Source: Zymoseptoria tritici IPO323 (taxonomy: Eukaryota; Ascomycota; Dothideomycetes; Mycosphaerellales; Mycosphaerellaceae). From it: a stretch of 64,000 nt of DNA. The translations under genes were made by a program, and so were the position numbers. Every line of letters starts with the position of its first letter. Within the stretch, counting starts at the first letter, position 1. The notes under the pieces are model-generated. The model searched no databases, was not told where the DNA came from, and saw nothing but the letters and a program-made list of their open reading frames with translations. This document shows positions 1 through 13,330 of the stretch, in pieces. The DNA is taken from positions 1,178,001 through 1,242,000 of the forward strand of contig NC_018210.1 in NCBI RefSeq assembly GCF_000219625.1, written 5' to 3'.

Positions 1-3000
1 GGAGGCCCTATACGGCCTATTATACAACCTTTCTATAATAGAACTAGAGACTCTGCGCAACTACCTTGCTAATAGCCTAGAGAAGGGGTAGATCTGCCCC
101 TCGACCTCCCTAGCGGGGGTAGGCATCCTCTTTGTAAAGAAAAAGGACAGTAGCCTATATCTATACGTCGACTATAGGGCCCTTAATGCCGTTACTATTA
201 AGAATAGACACGCCCTGCCCCTCGTCTAGGAATCGCTAGACTAGTTAGCGCCGGCAAAGTTCTTTATAAAGCTAGATATACGAGACGCGTACTATCGCAT
301 CCGAATTAAGGAGAGCGACTAGTAGAAAACTGCCTTTCGGACAAGGTATAGCTACTTTAAGTACACTATAGTCCTATTTAGGCTAACTAACGCCCTAGTA
401 GTGTTCTAAGGATATATAAACTACGCCCTCCGGGGCCTACTAGACTACTATGTTATAGTATACCTCGACGATATCTTAATATACTTACAAGACGCCGAAA
501 GCTACAAGAAACACGTTAGGATAGTCCTCGAGAGACTTAGAAGATACCGACTCTTTGCTAAATTGTTAAAGTATAAGTTCTTTAAGCAGCAAGTTAGCTA
601 CCTTAGGTTTATAGTAACCCTAAAAGGGGTCGAAATAGAGGTAGAAAGGATCTAAGCTATCGCTAACTAGCCCCTTCCGGCCTTAGTTAGGGATATTCGT
701 ATCTTTATCGGATTTGCGAACTACTACCGCTAGTTTATTAAGTAATTCTCCCGCATAGCTAGCCTACTAAACTACTTAATAGAGAGAGGCCTAAATAGTG
801 CTAAAGGCGGACACCGACAGAGAAAGGAGGAATTAGTTCCCCTCGAACTCCTTCCTAACGTAGTATAAGCATTCTAGCAGTTAAAGACTAGGTTTATTAA
901 AGCGCCTATCTTACGGCATTTCGACCTAAAACTGCCTATCCGCGTCGCAATAGATACCTCCGGGTTCGCCGTCGGGGCAGTACTATCCTAACCGCATAAA
1001 ACGGAGGGCAAAATGCACTAGTACCTAGTAGCCTTCTTCTCTAGCAAGATAAACGCGGCCGAAAGGAACTATAACATACACGATTAAGAGCTTCTCGCTA
1101 TAGTCGAGGCCTTTAAGCACTAGAGATACTACGTTAAGGGCGCTTCGCACTAAATTAAGGTCTTAATAGACTATTACAACCTAAAATAGTTTATAACAAC
1201 TAAGCAACTAAGCCGAAGATAGGCAAGATAGGCAGAGTAGCTGTTAAACGTCGACTTCCACATAACGTACAACCCGGGGTTGCTTAATACCGCCGCGGAC
1301 GGAGTAAGTAAACGCCTAGACCTAGAAGATAGGGACTACTTAGGACAGTAGATTAACGAAAGCGATAGTGCCCTTGTATTAGATACCCTTCGGTACTAAC
1401 TAGGTCTGTCCGAGGGAATAACGGCCGAATCTAGCCCTGTTCGGTCTATAATAGCAGTTATAACCTACTATCTGCAGCTCGCTAGGACCTACTACAGCAA
1501 AACGTATATAATAGCGAGTACTCTAATAAAAGAATTATTAGACTCCCCGCTAATTAATATAATACGCGAAAGCCTAAAACATAACCCTATAGCATCGACA
1601 GTCGAACTAGCTATAAATAACCCGGATCCGCCGGAATAGACCTAAAGGTAGGCTATATAAGGCGAATTCCTCTTCTACGAACAGAAACTGTACGTACCTG
1701 CGGGCCTAGTACGCCTAGCAGCTCTCTATTAGTGCTATAACGATCCCCTAGCTAGCTACTTTAGTTTTAAACGGACCCTAGAGCTGTTACAACAGTCGTT
1801 CTACTAGCTAGACATAAGAAAATATGTTAAGGACTACGTAAACAGCTGCTAGATATGCGATAGGGCGAAGCTATAGCGATATAGCCTATATAGAGAACTC
1901 TATACGGAAACTCTACTAAACGGGCCCTAGGAGGACCTAATATTAGATTTTATTACCGATCTGCCCCTAAGTACGTTTATAGGGCATATATACGACTTAA
2001 TCCTCGTCGTTATAGACAGGTAGTCTAAAATAACCTACTATATTCCCGTACGGAAAGACATTAATACCGAAACCCTCGCGGAGGTCTTCCTAAGAGAAAT
2101 CTTCCGCCTTTACGGAACCCCTAAGTTAATTACGTCCGACAGAGGACTAATCCTTATATCTAAGTTCTAGAGCACGCTCTACTACTACCTTAGGGTCCGA
2201 AGGGGCCTAAGTACCGCATATTACCCCTAAACGGATAGTTAGACGGAGCGTTAGAACTAAACGCTAGAGCAATACCTACGAGTATACTACAACTACGAAC
2301 AGGACGACTAGGCACAGATGCTGTCGGTAGCCGAATTCTCTTATAACGATAGCGTTTATACGATAATAGGGGTAACACTATTCTAAGTATATAACGTTCG
2401 CGATCTAATTGCCGCTAGATAGCCCGACCTGCCCTAATTAGAGGGCAAAGCTCCTAGTACAGCGGAGATAGCGCACAGAGTAATTAGCCTACAGAAAACG
2501 CTACATAAAAGACTAGCTACGTTATAGGAGAGATACGTATAATACTACAATGCTCGCAAAACTACGAAAACATATAAGGTTAGCAACTGTATATACCTCT
2601 CTACTCGATATTTAAAGTCTATCCGGCCGTCGGAAAAGCTCGATTATAAGTATGTCGGCCTATATAGGATTAAGCGAGTCGTAAATAATATCGCGTATAC
2701 GCTAGAACTGCCGGAAACGATAAATATCTATCCTACGTTCTATATCTCCCTACTAGAGGAGGAAAAACCTACTAAAATTACCGAACGGGCCTAAAAGAGC
2801 CTAAAGGAGATCCGATTAAAGGACCCCGACGTTTACGTAGTAGACAAGATCCTAAAGCGTAAGAAATAACACGGCAGATAGATATACAGGATCGCGTAGA
2901 AGGGTTAGCCCGCGTCTAAAAACACTTAGGAACCTACGACTTATATTAGCCCTGCTGCGATAAGAGCATTTAATAGAAGCATAGGAGGTACTAAGGACGG

Positions 3001-3190
3001 TAGACTAGCACGATAGATACACGAACGCGTTACTAGTTACTATTAAGGCCTAAAAGACACTAGTTAATACTACATAGACTCCTTAGTCCGGTTCCTAGTT
3101 ACCTAAATATTTTCTCTACTTTAGAAGAATTTTACGAACCTAGTAAAATCCTAGGGGGGGAAATTAGGGGCTAAACGGGCCCCTAAGGAC
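1..3190 (+). mobile_element. Ty3/Gypsy (chromovirus-like) retrotransposon, pol fossil, left end outside window
   Basis: The + strand reads as a degenerate Gypsy pol. Reverse transcriptase comes first, with a V-D-Y-R-A-L-N motif near 165-195 and a Y-L-D-D-I-L active site near 455-480. RNase H follows (about 900-1200), then an integrase zinc region with C-Q-I-C near 1850, an integrase core, and a C-terminal segment (2630-2760) resembling the chromovirus integrase tail. The frame is broken by many TAG/TAA codons where Q or W is expected, as RIP (CpA to TpA) would give, so no functional protein can be made. The 5' LTR, gag and protease lie left of the window. Family assignment is solid; clade is inference. 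Confidence 0.9.
3151..3186 (+). other. Polypurine tract and probable start of the Gypsy 3' LTR
   Basis: A run of seven G's (3154-3160) followed by AAA lies just after the pol fossil, where the plus-strand primer of a Gypsy element is expected. Next come 8-bp inverted arms, TTAGGGGC and GCCCCTAA (3164-3186). The LTR's right end cannot be fixed because the 5' copy is outside the window and RIP has altered the usual TG...CA ends. Confidence 0.45.
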
Positions 3191-3364
3191 GACATTATTA
3201 CATAACGAGAGATAATCGAGTATAGTAAAGTTATTTTAATTCTATCTAATCTATAAGTCGCTAAGTCGTAGTAAAAAGAAACAACCCGGGCGTTACCGCG
3301 CCTATTAGCTATAAAATAGGCCTAAAAAAGGCTAAAAGAGACAAAAGAAACACGAAAAAGCGCT

Positions 3365-5035
3365 TATATGCTTATTCCTTAGGCTCGAGGTCCCTAGAGA
3401 GGTCGTACTCGGTCGGACGGAGCACTCCCTCTATAATAGAGGCCTTCGAGCCCTTCTTAGCGCCCGTACGGGTATAGATAGTGTCTAGAGCGGCCGAAAG
3501 GGCCCAAACGCGACGCCTTAGGTAGTCCTCGGTACTTCCTTAGGCTAGAATAAGTCGCTTATAGGGGGTGTCGGGCACTTCTTTACCTTGCTAGGGTTAG
3601 TAGGGCACTTTTAGGCAAGAAGGGACCTAAATACTTACAAGCTCCCTCTTCCGCTTTATAGCCTCCTTAGCGAGCAACTTCTCGCGCTTTCTAAGTACAA
3701 GCGGTCCCTTCTAGTCGAATTCGTCCTTACCTTAGTGCAGATAGAGGCCGTTAATACTAGTAAAGGAGTTAAAGCGCCTAAAAGGGGGTTAACAGAGCCA
3801 AATAGACCCAAACTAACTATACATACCCCTAAATACGCACGTAGATCGCCTTATAGGCTAAACAAGCCGCTGCAGCTATCGCTTCGGTACTATCGGCGGC
3901 AATAGCGGCCTTACGGAGCGCATTAGCCCTTATAATGTCGCCTTTAACTAGTTCCGGCATCTTTTAACTATATTAGCCCCCGAAAGCCTCCTTTTAACCC
4001 TATGTATATATACCTAGAAACAATCGCGGTTAGAGCAATTGTAACACTTTAGGTAATATTCGTCCTTATTATTAGTTGCCTACTTATCCGGCGATTCGCG
4101 CGCAAAGAGGCAGAACTAGGCCAAATCGGCCTTGTTTAAGGGCTTGTTAAGGCAATTAACGCACGGATTGCCCTTAAAGATGCCGTTAGCAGCGAATTGC
4201 TTGCGTTAGGTCGCGATAAAGGCGGGTTGCGTTATAATAGGCTCGTTCGGTCGCGGATAGGGTCGTTTAGTAGGAATAGCGGTTTTTCGATAAAATTCGA
4301 GGTCGTCCGGTAGAAGATAGGGCTAAAAGGGAACTAAACGCTATATTAGCACTATACAGGCTACAAATGCCCCTTAGGGGGGCACTTTTAGACCTGTTTA
4401 GCCATCGGATAGGGTTAAGTTACACTTACTAAGTTTGCACAAGGTTGTTAAAGAAGAGAAGAATTCGAGGGATCCGAGCCTAGGTTTTAAAGCCGCGGTA
4501 GACCCCGATTAAGGCCTTAAGCTATTAAACTTAGCAAACACTAAAAAGAATTTACTCGAGGTAAAACCGTTTAGAGCGCGACGCTCTACGTAAGGAGGGG
4601 GGCTATATTATATCTGCCTCCGCCGAATACTGACAATCGGCATCTAATCCCCTACCTTAGCGGCATATGCACCCCTACTAAGGCCTTTTAAGCTCGTTTA
4701 AGCTAGATTACGCCTGTATTATAAGGATACGTAGAATCTCCTCCTTCCGAGAGAGTATCGAATCGAGTCTGTTCTAAAGTAATTCATACTGCTACTCTAT
4801 TCTTAACTGCACCTTTTACAGCCTGCCCTATCGTTGTTACTATTAGAATCCTCTTCTTCTAGATCGTCGGTAAGTTCTTCCCTAGGCTCGATAGTTTCTA
4901 ACCTAACCCCGGTCTCCTTAACAAATCCTATCGAGCTACTTCGCTCGGAGTTACTATAGCCCTCGTCCCCTCCTACGTCTAAGCCGAGCTAGATGCTATA
5001 TCTAAAGTCGCGAGTCGCTGTAAGGGTCTGAACCG
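3365..5035 (-). pseudogene. RIP-degraded minus-strand ORF fragments, unidentified
   Basis: Reading the minus strand from an ATG at 3960 gives a short alanine-rich stretch of about 40 codons before the first RIP-type stop. Further upstream (4020-4170) is a Cys-rich stretch with C-V-N-C and C-Y-N-C spacing, like small Cys-rich ORFs often found beside fungal transposons. The sequence is too altered to name. It may be part of the Gypsy element's neighbourhood or a separate gene captured by the repeat block. Confidence 0.3.
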
Positions 5036-5039
5036 AAGT

Positions 5040-5320
5040 TGCGCACAAAGGTCCAGATCCGAATGTATGAAATTCTAAAGCTACCGAAAAGAAGATCTAT
5101 CTAGAACAACGGAACGTCGAGTATAAGCTGTGTGTGCGCGTAGCGTCGCTTGGCGCATACGTGGCCTTCCAGTCGGCCGAAAGGAAGCTTATTCCCGATT
5201 CGGCCTAGTGGATTTCTAAACCGGCGTTCGTCCGTTAGGCGTTGGCCGTTGGGCGTTGGCCCAGGCATTGGCACAGCCGATGCAGCCTCAGGCACCAGCC
5301 TCTGACAGTCGCGTTAATAA
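5040..5320. other. Weakly mutated island inside the RIP block
   Basis: This roughly 280-bp stretch keeps CA and TG dinucleotides and an uninterrupted minus-strand frame (5101-5295, 64 codons, Pro/Arg-rich, no recognised domain). Its flanks are strongly depleted of CA/TG. It could be a younger insertion or a low-copy host fragment. I see no convincing gene. Confidence 0.3.
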
Positions 5321-7780
5321 CCTCCTCCTACTTATTTCTACGCGAACGATCTCTCTAGCTCCCTAACGTCGCGATGCGATTAATATAATGTATTCGTTTA
5401 GACTTACGCGCTCTCGTTAATCTTTCGGCTACCTATTAAGGGCTCTAACGAAGTATATTCTTAAATACGTTTAAGTTCGTAGTTAATAGATATCTACTAA
5501 CGCATAATATAATGCTATATAGTAAAGGATCGTTAGGATTAAATCTCGGGTATATACTAAAGTTTAGCGGCGTACTACTAGATCGCTTAGTGCTTCTACC
5601 TAAAGGAGTAATATGCTATATTATAAGAACCGAATCGGTTAGTAGATGTTCGAGCGTTACGATTATCGACTAAAACTTACCTCCCCTCTTCCGTCTCTTA
5701 ATCTACTTTAGAGCACCGAGCTATCGATGTTTAGTCCGTAGCGCCTCTCCTCGGGCGTTCTATAACTATACTAGAAGCTAGTTACTAACCGACTACTATA
5801 GCTAAAAACGATAGGATCGCGGCTAGGAGAAGGGCGCTATCCGAAGTCGGGGTTAAATAACGGTAATAGCTTAGGCCCGTTAGACGGTAGATTCGTAGTC
5901 GTAGTTCCGAAGAGTACTCTATACCGCGGATCGATAGGTCTACTCGTGTTTAAAGACGCGTTAGTAGCTAACGACTCCGAGTCGTTATCCGGCGTATAAT
6001 CGTTACTAGGCGGCGACGGCATAGCTACTATTTACGATACTAAGATTCTATAGGCGGACGATAATGCTATTAAGCTGTTTAACTCCTCCGACTTTAAAAG
6101 TTTCCCTACTTTTCGGAGCCGAAAAATAGTTAAGGAGGCTAAGCTACTTACGGTTTGTACATCTTTCCCTATACTTCGGGAATGTTCCTTAAAGACCTTT
6201 ATTGTATTCTCTAGGTATAGGCGCGATAAACCTCGCGCTAGAATGTACGAGAATGTATACGTATAGATAACCGGAGGTTGTTTCCGTATGTGCCTATTAA
6301 TAACTGTCCCGCTCTAGTAATCGCCTACCGTAGGGCCTTCTTTACCTCGCTCTCCTAAAATCTAAAATCTAAAGTATACGGCATATTACGCGATCGGACG
6401 CGATAGCCTCTACTAACGCTCCCGGCCTACCGTACGTAACCGTACCCTTAGTTAACATTTTATACCTACTTAAGCTCCCTATAGAGCTTCGTATTAGGAT
6501 CTTCGAATACGCCTTTAGGTATTACGACTCCGCTTACTAGTCTATTCTTATCGATTATAGCGCCTTTTAGAGGTATGCCTAGGACTTTGTTAATGCTTAT
6601 CGAGTCTTAAGGTAGGTTTAGCGTAAGATTTAGCCGATATTCTACGGTTAGTACGAGTTTAGTCTAAAGTTAATAGAAGTCGATGTTCCGCACCGCTATA
6701 GCTCGGATAGCTCGCACTTACCTACGCTCGACTCGGGTACGATAGTAGTATACGGTAGGCATAGGAAGTACAGAAGTCTTAGCACGCAAGAATTCTGCCT
6801 AAGAATGCCTAGTACGACAGCCCGTAACGAGATTAAGAGACTAAAGCTACGTCTACTCCTACCTAGTACCGAGCGCGACATAGACTTCGACTAGAGCTAG
6901 AATAAGGTATAGTATAAGCGTAATTCCGGCGATTTCCTCTAGCCTCTCGCTAACCTAAGTAAGCTTAGCTTCTTAAATCTAGAGTCTGTCGAGGTCTGTT
7001 TCGTTATTAAGCTCTATTTTCGAGGCGGCGACAACGCCGAACGCTAGGATCGTAGCTTTAAGAATTTAGTAGAGGCGGCTATAGATTAGATACAACTCTC
7101 GCCGAGGCCTATATTTATATACGAGACTATAGCGGCGTCTATATTCGACGTACCGTAGTCGCTACCGACCTAGCCGTCGCGTAGGACTAATTTAGATAGT
7201 AGTAAAGATAGTACTAGCGACCGAGATAAGATAGACGACGCTAATAACGACGAAGATGCTAGGCCGGGGGATAGTAATGTAGAAGATAAATCTCTATAGC
7301 GCGAGCTAGGATAGGCGTCTAACGAGGAGGGTTAAAATAGGGAAGATTAGACGAAGAAGGCTATTAGGATTAGGATAAAAGGACTATAGAGTAAGGTATT
7401 GCAATGTATAAGGTCGAGTAACTACTACTATTTCTAGACAACTTTTTAATTCTAGGTTATGTCTAAGCTTACGTAACGCGCTCCCTTCTCTACCTTAACC
7501 TACTATCTCCGGTTTACTCCCGGGCTATATTAATTAAGTCCGCGCTCATCGTCGCTTACCGCCCTTTAGTAAAGCTACTCGCGAGATCTAGACGCGGCAT
7601 TCGTAAAGATAGTATAAGGACGCGTTAAAATATAGGACCTATAGGAGACCGTATATTATAAATACTACTCGTTCCGTCTAACAACGACTCGCTTAGTTAA
7701 GGTGCTACTTCTACTACCGTCCTCTATTATAACTACTTAAGAAGTGCACTACTATAGTAACACCTCTCCTAACGCCTCTA
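5321..7780. other. RIP-mutated repeat sequence without an identifiable gene
   Basis: TA-rich sequence in which almost every potential frame is cut by TAG/TAA. Two short minus-strand frames (5837-6022 and 6696-6881) have no recognisable domain. A + strand acidic/serine-rich frame is suggested around 6950-7450. No product can be named. Confidence 0.4.
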
Positions 7781-7789
7781 CTTAGTAGT

Positions 7790-10700
7790 CTAGTAACGCC
7801 TACTCCCGACTATCGTAGGTTCGATTACGATAACTTCCGCGAGATCTATCCGAGTACGTACTAGTAGGAGAATGTTAAGAAGTACTAGGCGGTATACGGC
7901 GTCGGCTATTAATATATAGTAATAAGAGCATTTGTCCGATAGGACTATAGTATTCGTATAAAGACTAGGAACGAAGCCTCGGGTATACGGCGGGTACTAG
8001 ACTTCGTACCTATATTCTATCTTATATATAAGGACTTCGAAGTAGGAGTTTTAGGCGCTTTGCGGGCTTTAGCTATAGGAATCGCTAGGACCTACGTATT
8101 TAAGTATACTTTTAAGAGGAAGAAAGTCGAAGGAGAGATCTTTAATACCTTATAGGAGTAGTCGGAGGATAAGGAGTTTAAAGCACTTATTAGAGATACT
8201 CTACTTATATTAACTACCGCGGGTTTCGCGTAAGATTTTACCGACTTTAAAAATAGTAGTCGTCTCTACGACGTAGCGATATTATACTACCTCGACCGAT
8301 AGTAGCGACATACGCGCCTCCCGGGTCCCTACTCCGTAGTTATAGTCGCGTTTAATAGCGCCTCGAGAACAATTACTACCGCTTAACGACTACGCGATCC
8401 CGATAGCTATAGATCGCCGGTCCTAGCCTTCCGCCGCGTCGACTATAAGCGCCTCTAGGTATATACGCCTACTATCGATCTTAGCGACGTTAGTTTCGAT
8501 AGCTAACTAGAGACATCGGCTCGGTTCTTACGACTATACGATCCGCGCTTCGCCTATAGCGCTCCGAGCCGCTACTTATACTACCGAGGCGTCTTCGATA
8601 CTAGCTACTTCGCTATAAAAGAGAGGATGTTACTTAAAAAAGAGCGTAGATTATATACTATCGATACTCCGGATACTACGGATTCCGAAGCTCTTAAGGA
8701 GATAGGAAAGAGACGGAGGGCTATAGTAAGATTTACTAAGGCAAAAGGCTCGCTCGTTAACCTATTACTTCCTATTAACGGTAAGGGTAGGTAGGACTAG
8801 CTCGAGTTGTTAGACGAGGACTATACTCTACGCTACGGATACTATACGTAGGAGGAAGCGTTAAAGGGGAGCTTATTTAAGTAAGCACTTATAAAGGATA
8901 CTATCGCCGCGGGAGGGCCGATTATACTCTTTACCCCGCGTAAAGACTTACTTAACCCTAGCGTATAGCCTCCGGGCAGCGGTACGTAGTAATACCTATC
9001 CTCCGCCGCTAAGGAGCTTACCTTATTTAATTATACGGGCGATAGCGATCTTAGTCTCGCCTCTAACCGCGCGCCGACCGCTAAGTAGATCTAGGAATTT
9101 CGTCTAGCGTATCTAGGCTTTATACCGGACATCGATATAGTCTAGGTTCCGGATCGATTCGATCGGCGTCTACCGAGTAAGGAGTATAAAGGAAAGAGCG
9201 ACATTAAGGGCGTTCGCTCTCGCTAGTACGCCGCGATCTTCCTAAACCTAGATGCTATAGAGTCGACCTATTAACAGTGCTACTTATTTGCCGAACGATA
9301 TTTTAGGTTAGACGTCGTATAAGGATAGAATGTCGCTACGAGCGCGTAGATTTTATTTATAGTATAGTATTACGTCTATCTTATCTATTTATCGTTACTT
9401 ATTACTCGCCCTCCTACTTATCTTTATACGTTCTAATATGCGACGGTTGCCCTTTGTCTACGTTAAATATAGGACATTCGCCGCGAGAGTACTTTACGGT
9501 ATTAGCTCTAGCTCCGAGCATAATAGCCTCTATATACCTATTTCGGGATCGTACGGACGAATAGGATTAAGACAAGGGTACGAGCCGAGATTACGATAAA
9601 GCGGCTAGTACTATATTAAATCGCTCCGCCGTCGTTTAGCACTCCTACGATCCGGTATACCGGGTCTACGCGTTTACTTAGAGAAGCTATAAGCTCGGTG
9701 CTCTAGGAGATGCTTACTTTCCTTAACGATAGAGATAAGTTCGGTAGGGGCTATATACTTCGAAACGGTATCTACGTATATTTAGTTTAGGGCCGAGTAG
9801 CGATCGACTACGGCTACTCTACTTCTCTTTAAATTATTATAGGACAGATAACGACTACGAATAGCCGCCGCCCTCTTAAGGTTTAGCTTATCTTTGCCCT
9901 AGGTAAGTCGACCCTCTCTTATATCTTCGACTTTTACGCGACCTATATCTAAGCGGCTATTACCGGCTTCGGTACTATATACCTCTACTCCGGAATAGGT
10001 CGCCGTACTCTATACTAGCCCTTTAACACTTAGCACTAGAAGAGCGTAGTAGCGGCTATAGTAAAGTATAGGTATCGAGGGTATACCTTCGACGTAGCCG
10101 TCGGCTATAGCTATACGATAAGGGTTTAATAGCTTAATTTATACCCTCGTATCTTTAATACGCTATCGCGGAGTAAGCTTATACTATTCGACTATCTACT
10201 ACTATCGATGTCGCCCGAGTTATATACGGCTCGTTAATACTTCCTCCGTACTCTTACCTAGATAGAGTACTATAGCGAGATAATTATAATCTCGTAGCCG
10301 ACTAAGGCGATACGGGATCTTCTAGCTAACGAGCGTCGCTAGCGTATCCTACGTCGTATAAATAGTCTACTCGACGATAGTAAGATCCGCCTCGTATACC
10401 TATACTCCGCCTTCTTTAAGTAGCCTTCCGAGACTAGACCTATTCCCGCTTATCGCTACCCGGATAAGATCGTTAGTCTATAGTATACTAGGTAATATAG
10501 GGCGGAATGCGAGGTAGAGAGTTTGCTAATTACGAACAATTAAGTACGACATAAAGCGATTTATAAGACCGAGTATTAAAGACGGTATAGCTACTTACTA
10601 TATATATATAAATTTGTAATAATAGAAACTAATTTAGTTATTTAAGGCTTATATAGAGCCGTCTAGATAGTTGTTTTCGCTAATTACTACTTCGACATTA

Positions 10701-10800
10701 AGTCGATTATATAACTCCTTAGCCTAAAATAGAAGAAATTTTAGATACGCCGAGAAATTCGGGAATCTTTACCGCCTATAGTCCGTATATGTTTATAAGT
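7790..10800 (+). pseudogene. Fossil of a large (about 1,000-codon) unidentified transposon ORF
   Basis: One reading frame (codon starts at positions congruent to 2 modulo 3) gives protein-like sequence across about 3 kb without a frameshift. I confirmed the register at 7808, 9119 and 10301. All stops in it are TAG/TAA at places that could have been CAG/CAA or TGG before RIP. The absence of TGA is not evidence, because RIP also removes TG. The conceptual product is rich in Lys/Arg/Tyr/Leu, and I recognise no transposase, RT, helicase or recombinase motif. It is probably the main ORF of a large DNA transposon or other repeat; this remains open. Confidence 0.35.
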
Positions 10801-11500
10801 AATATAATGCTTTAAGCGGTACAACTTTAAATTTATTATGTCTATAGTATAAAACGTAGGAGGGACAATTCCGAGGTAAGTATAAGGATTGTCCTTTATA
10901 TAGGTAAGCTATAGGTCTTATCGTCGCGCTAAATCCCGTCCTTTATTAAAGTATACTACCGTTTCTCCTACTTCCCTTATTAATACTATAACTCCCTTCC
11001 GTCTCTTTATATTATTACTCTTTGCGGTATATATATTACATTATAGACTAAGCTAGATTACGCGAAATAGCGTTAGCATTCCTTACCTAGAACCTATCTC
11101 GATAATAGCGATATACGCCTTTAATTAGTAGTGTCCGTCTATCGACTAAGCGACTAGGTATAATAAGCGGATAGGCCTCTAGTCCTATTAGTATTAAACA
11201 TTATAAGTGTCTCGAGCGGACTACGCTAACCTAAATAGATTCCTTACCGCCGTCCGCTACGACACTTTTACCGCATTTACTATCGACTCTCCTTAAAGCC
11301 TAGACTACCTCCGACTACGTCGTATAAGTCGCCTACCGGCGAACATATCGACCGCTCTTCCTCCGCTTCCTCTACGATACCGCTCTCGTACTATACCTTT
11401 ACCGTAGCCTAAGACTATTAGCGACAACCCTTTATATAATCCCCTATAACGCCGACCTCTTAACTCCGCTTTCTACTATAACGCGTCGAACGAGATCCTA

Positions 11501-11640
11501 CCTATATATAATACTACTAATTTCGCCTATATACGAACGATAATACTAGTTTTACCTATATATAACACTACCGTTTTCGCCTATATATAACACTACTATT
11601 TTAGCCTATATATAATACTACTATACTACTATATATATAT
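11501..11640. repeat. Tandem minisatellite, about 25-bp unit
   Basis: About five imperfect tandem copies of a unit beginning CCTATATATAA(C/T)ACTACT and ending in a T-rich stretch. Unit length is 25 bp, one copy being 30 bp. The array runs into (TA)n at its right end. It lies inside the RIP block and interrupts any coding frame. Confidence 0.75.
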
Positions 11641-11879
11641 ATACTATTGCTAGCTTGTCTATAAGTCCTAGAGCTCGCTTAGTACTAGTTACGTACGGAT
11701 ATACGCTATTTAACGAACGAAGCGTATCTTCCTCTACCTTCGCTAGAAAAGTTTAAGGAACACGCTTTCTTAGGGTATATTCGAACCTATAGATTCTAGA
11801 GCTCGGTACGTACAAGTACAAATCGAGGGTACTAGACTATATTACTTCGCGTTAGAGGCTAGAGTATATAGACAGCCTT

Positions 11880-12780
11880 AAGTCTATACCGCGGATAAAG
11901 TACCTACGGATACTACGTCTAGCTAGGATGCGTATAAGTAAGTATCCGGGTTAACCGATACGGAGCGTCTTGTCCTTCTTAAGGTATGTCTAGCTTAAGT
12001 ATAATAGATCGCGTATATAGAGTGTCTATACTAATATATTCGATAGGTCTACCGCGAGTATCGGGTTAGTAATACCTTTCCTACCTATCTCCGATATATC
12101 GCTATCTACAACGCGATCGTCTAGCCCTACGTTACGTATCCTATACGTATAGAGGCTTCCTTTACCTAGTACTAAGTAGATAGGCTCTTAACCTAACGAA
12201 CCTTCTATACGCGACTACAACCGCGTACCGTAGTAGATTACCGTCCTCGAAGCGGGGTTAGCCGGCCTACCTCTCCTAGCTAATAGACCTCTTCGCTTCC
12301 TCCCTATACCTCGTAGCGCTAGCGGGACTATAGACCCCTATAATATTACCCCTCTACTATAGGCGCCGGCTCCTCTTCTAGGTAAGGACGAGGGAACCGA
12401 TAACTCCGACAGCGGTAGTAAAGACGCCTAAACCTACTACGTACGTTATACTAACGCTCCTCTATATATAGTAGCGAGGAGTCGGCGCTACTAAGGCTCC
12501 GAATACGAAGCTAAGACATCGATAAGGATCGACTTATACTCGAAGGAAGCTTAACTTACTTAGTAGAATATACGAAAGCGAGTAGCACCGGAGGCGATTA
12601 ATAACTTCCTAGATAAGACTAACGAGGAGATAATAGACCGACTCCTTCTAGGTCCTACGGCCTTCCGCTAGGACCCGATAGTACTAGCGAGAAAGTTAAA
12701 GGTAAAGTCGCTACGCTATTCTCTAGCGACCTATCTTTTCTCGAGGATATATATATAGAGTAAGTCTTACTACGTTCGTC
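11880..12780 (+). pseudogene. Second unidentified RIP-degraded + strand frame
   Basis: A protein-like + strand reading (in register at 11957) continues for roughly 900 bp. An Arg/Leu-rich helical part is followed by a Ser/Pro/Arg-rich low-complexity part, with stops of the CAG/CAA-to-TAG/TAA type. It uses the same register as the 7.8-10.8 kb fossil but is separated from it by the minisatellite. It may belong to the same element. No domain is recognised. Confidence 0.25.
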
Positions 12781-13330
12781 CGAATAACCTCGCGCGACGG
12801 ACTCGGTCTATACCTAAAGCTTATTAGAGGATTAAATCGCTACGAACAACTACGTACCCGTAAGGATACTAATTACGACTACGATAATTCTAAAGTCGTA
12901 ATAGACGAGCGAATAGACGAGTAGACGAATTATACGGACGGAAGTACGGTAGTATAATAGCTAGGGTATAAGTAGTAGATAGAGTACTTATATACGGAAG
13001 AAGTATATAATTTTATTCTTAATCCTCTACGCGTAACGGTCTACGAGAAAGATAAGAAGGTATAATCGGAAGCGCGAAGTCTCCGATATAGAAAGGTAAA
13101 GGTTAGGCTTTATCGGATAGATACTATAGATAATGCGGCTACGATAATAGAATATTTAATATTAGCTTATACTTCTCGTAGATCAAATCGCGAAGCTAAA
13201 AGGGTAGGGTTATATATTTCCCTATAAAGTACTCCGCAAAATACTATAGATCGCCCCGTAAAAAGAGTAGGGCTATACTCTAATATAGTATTCTAAAATA
13301 GTAATTTAATTCCGAGACATGTACGTTTAG

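Noticed and set aside
7790..10800. Absence of TGA stops taken as proof of a coding frame
   Set aside because: RIP removes TG dinucleotides, so TGA is rare in every frame here. Only register continuity and the character of the stops can be used.
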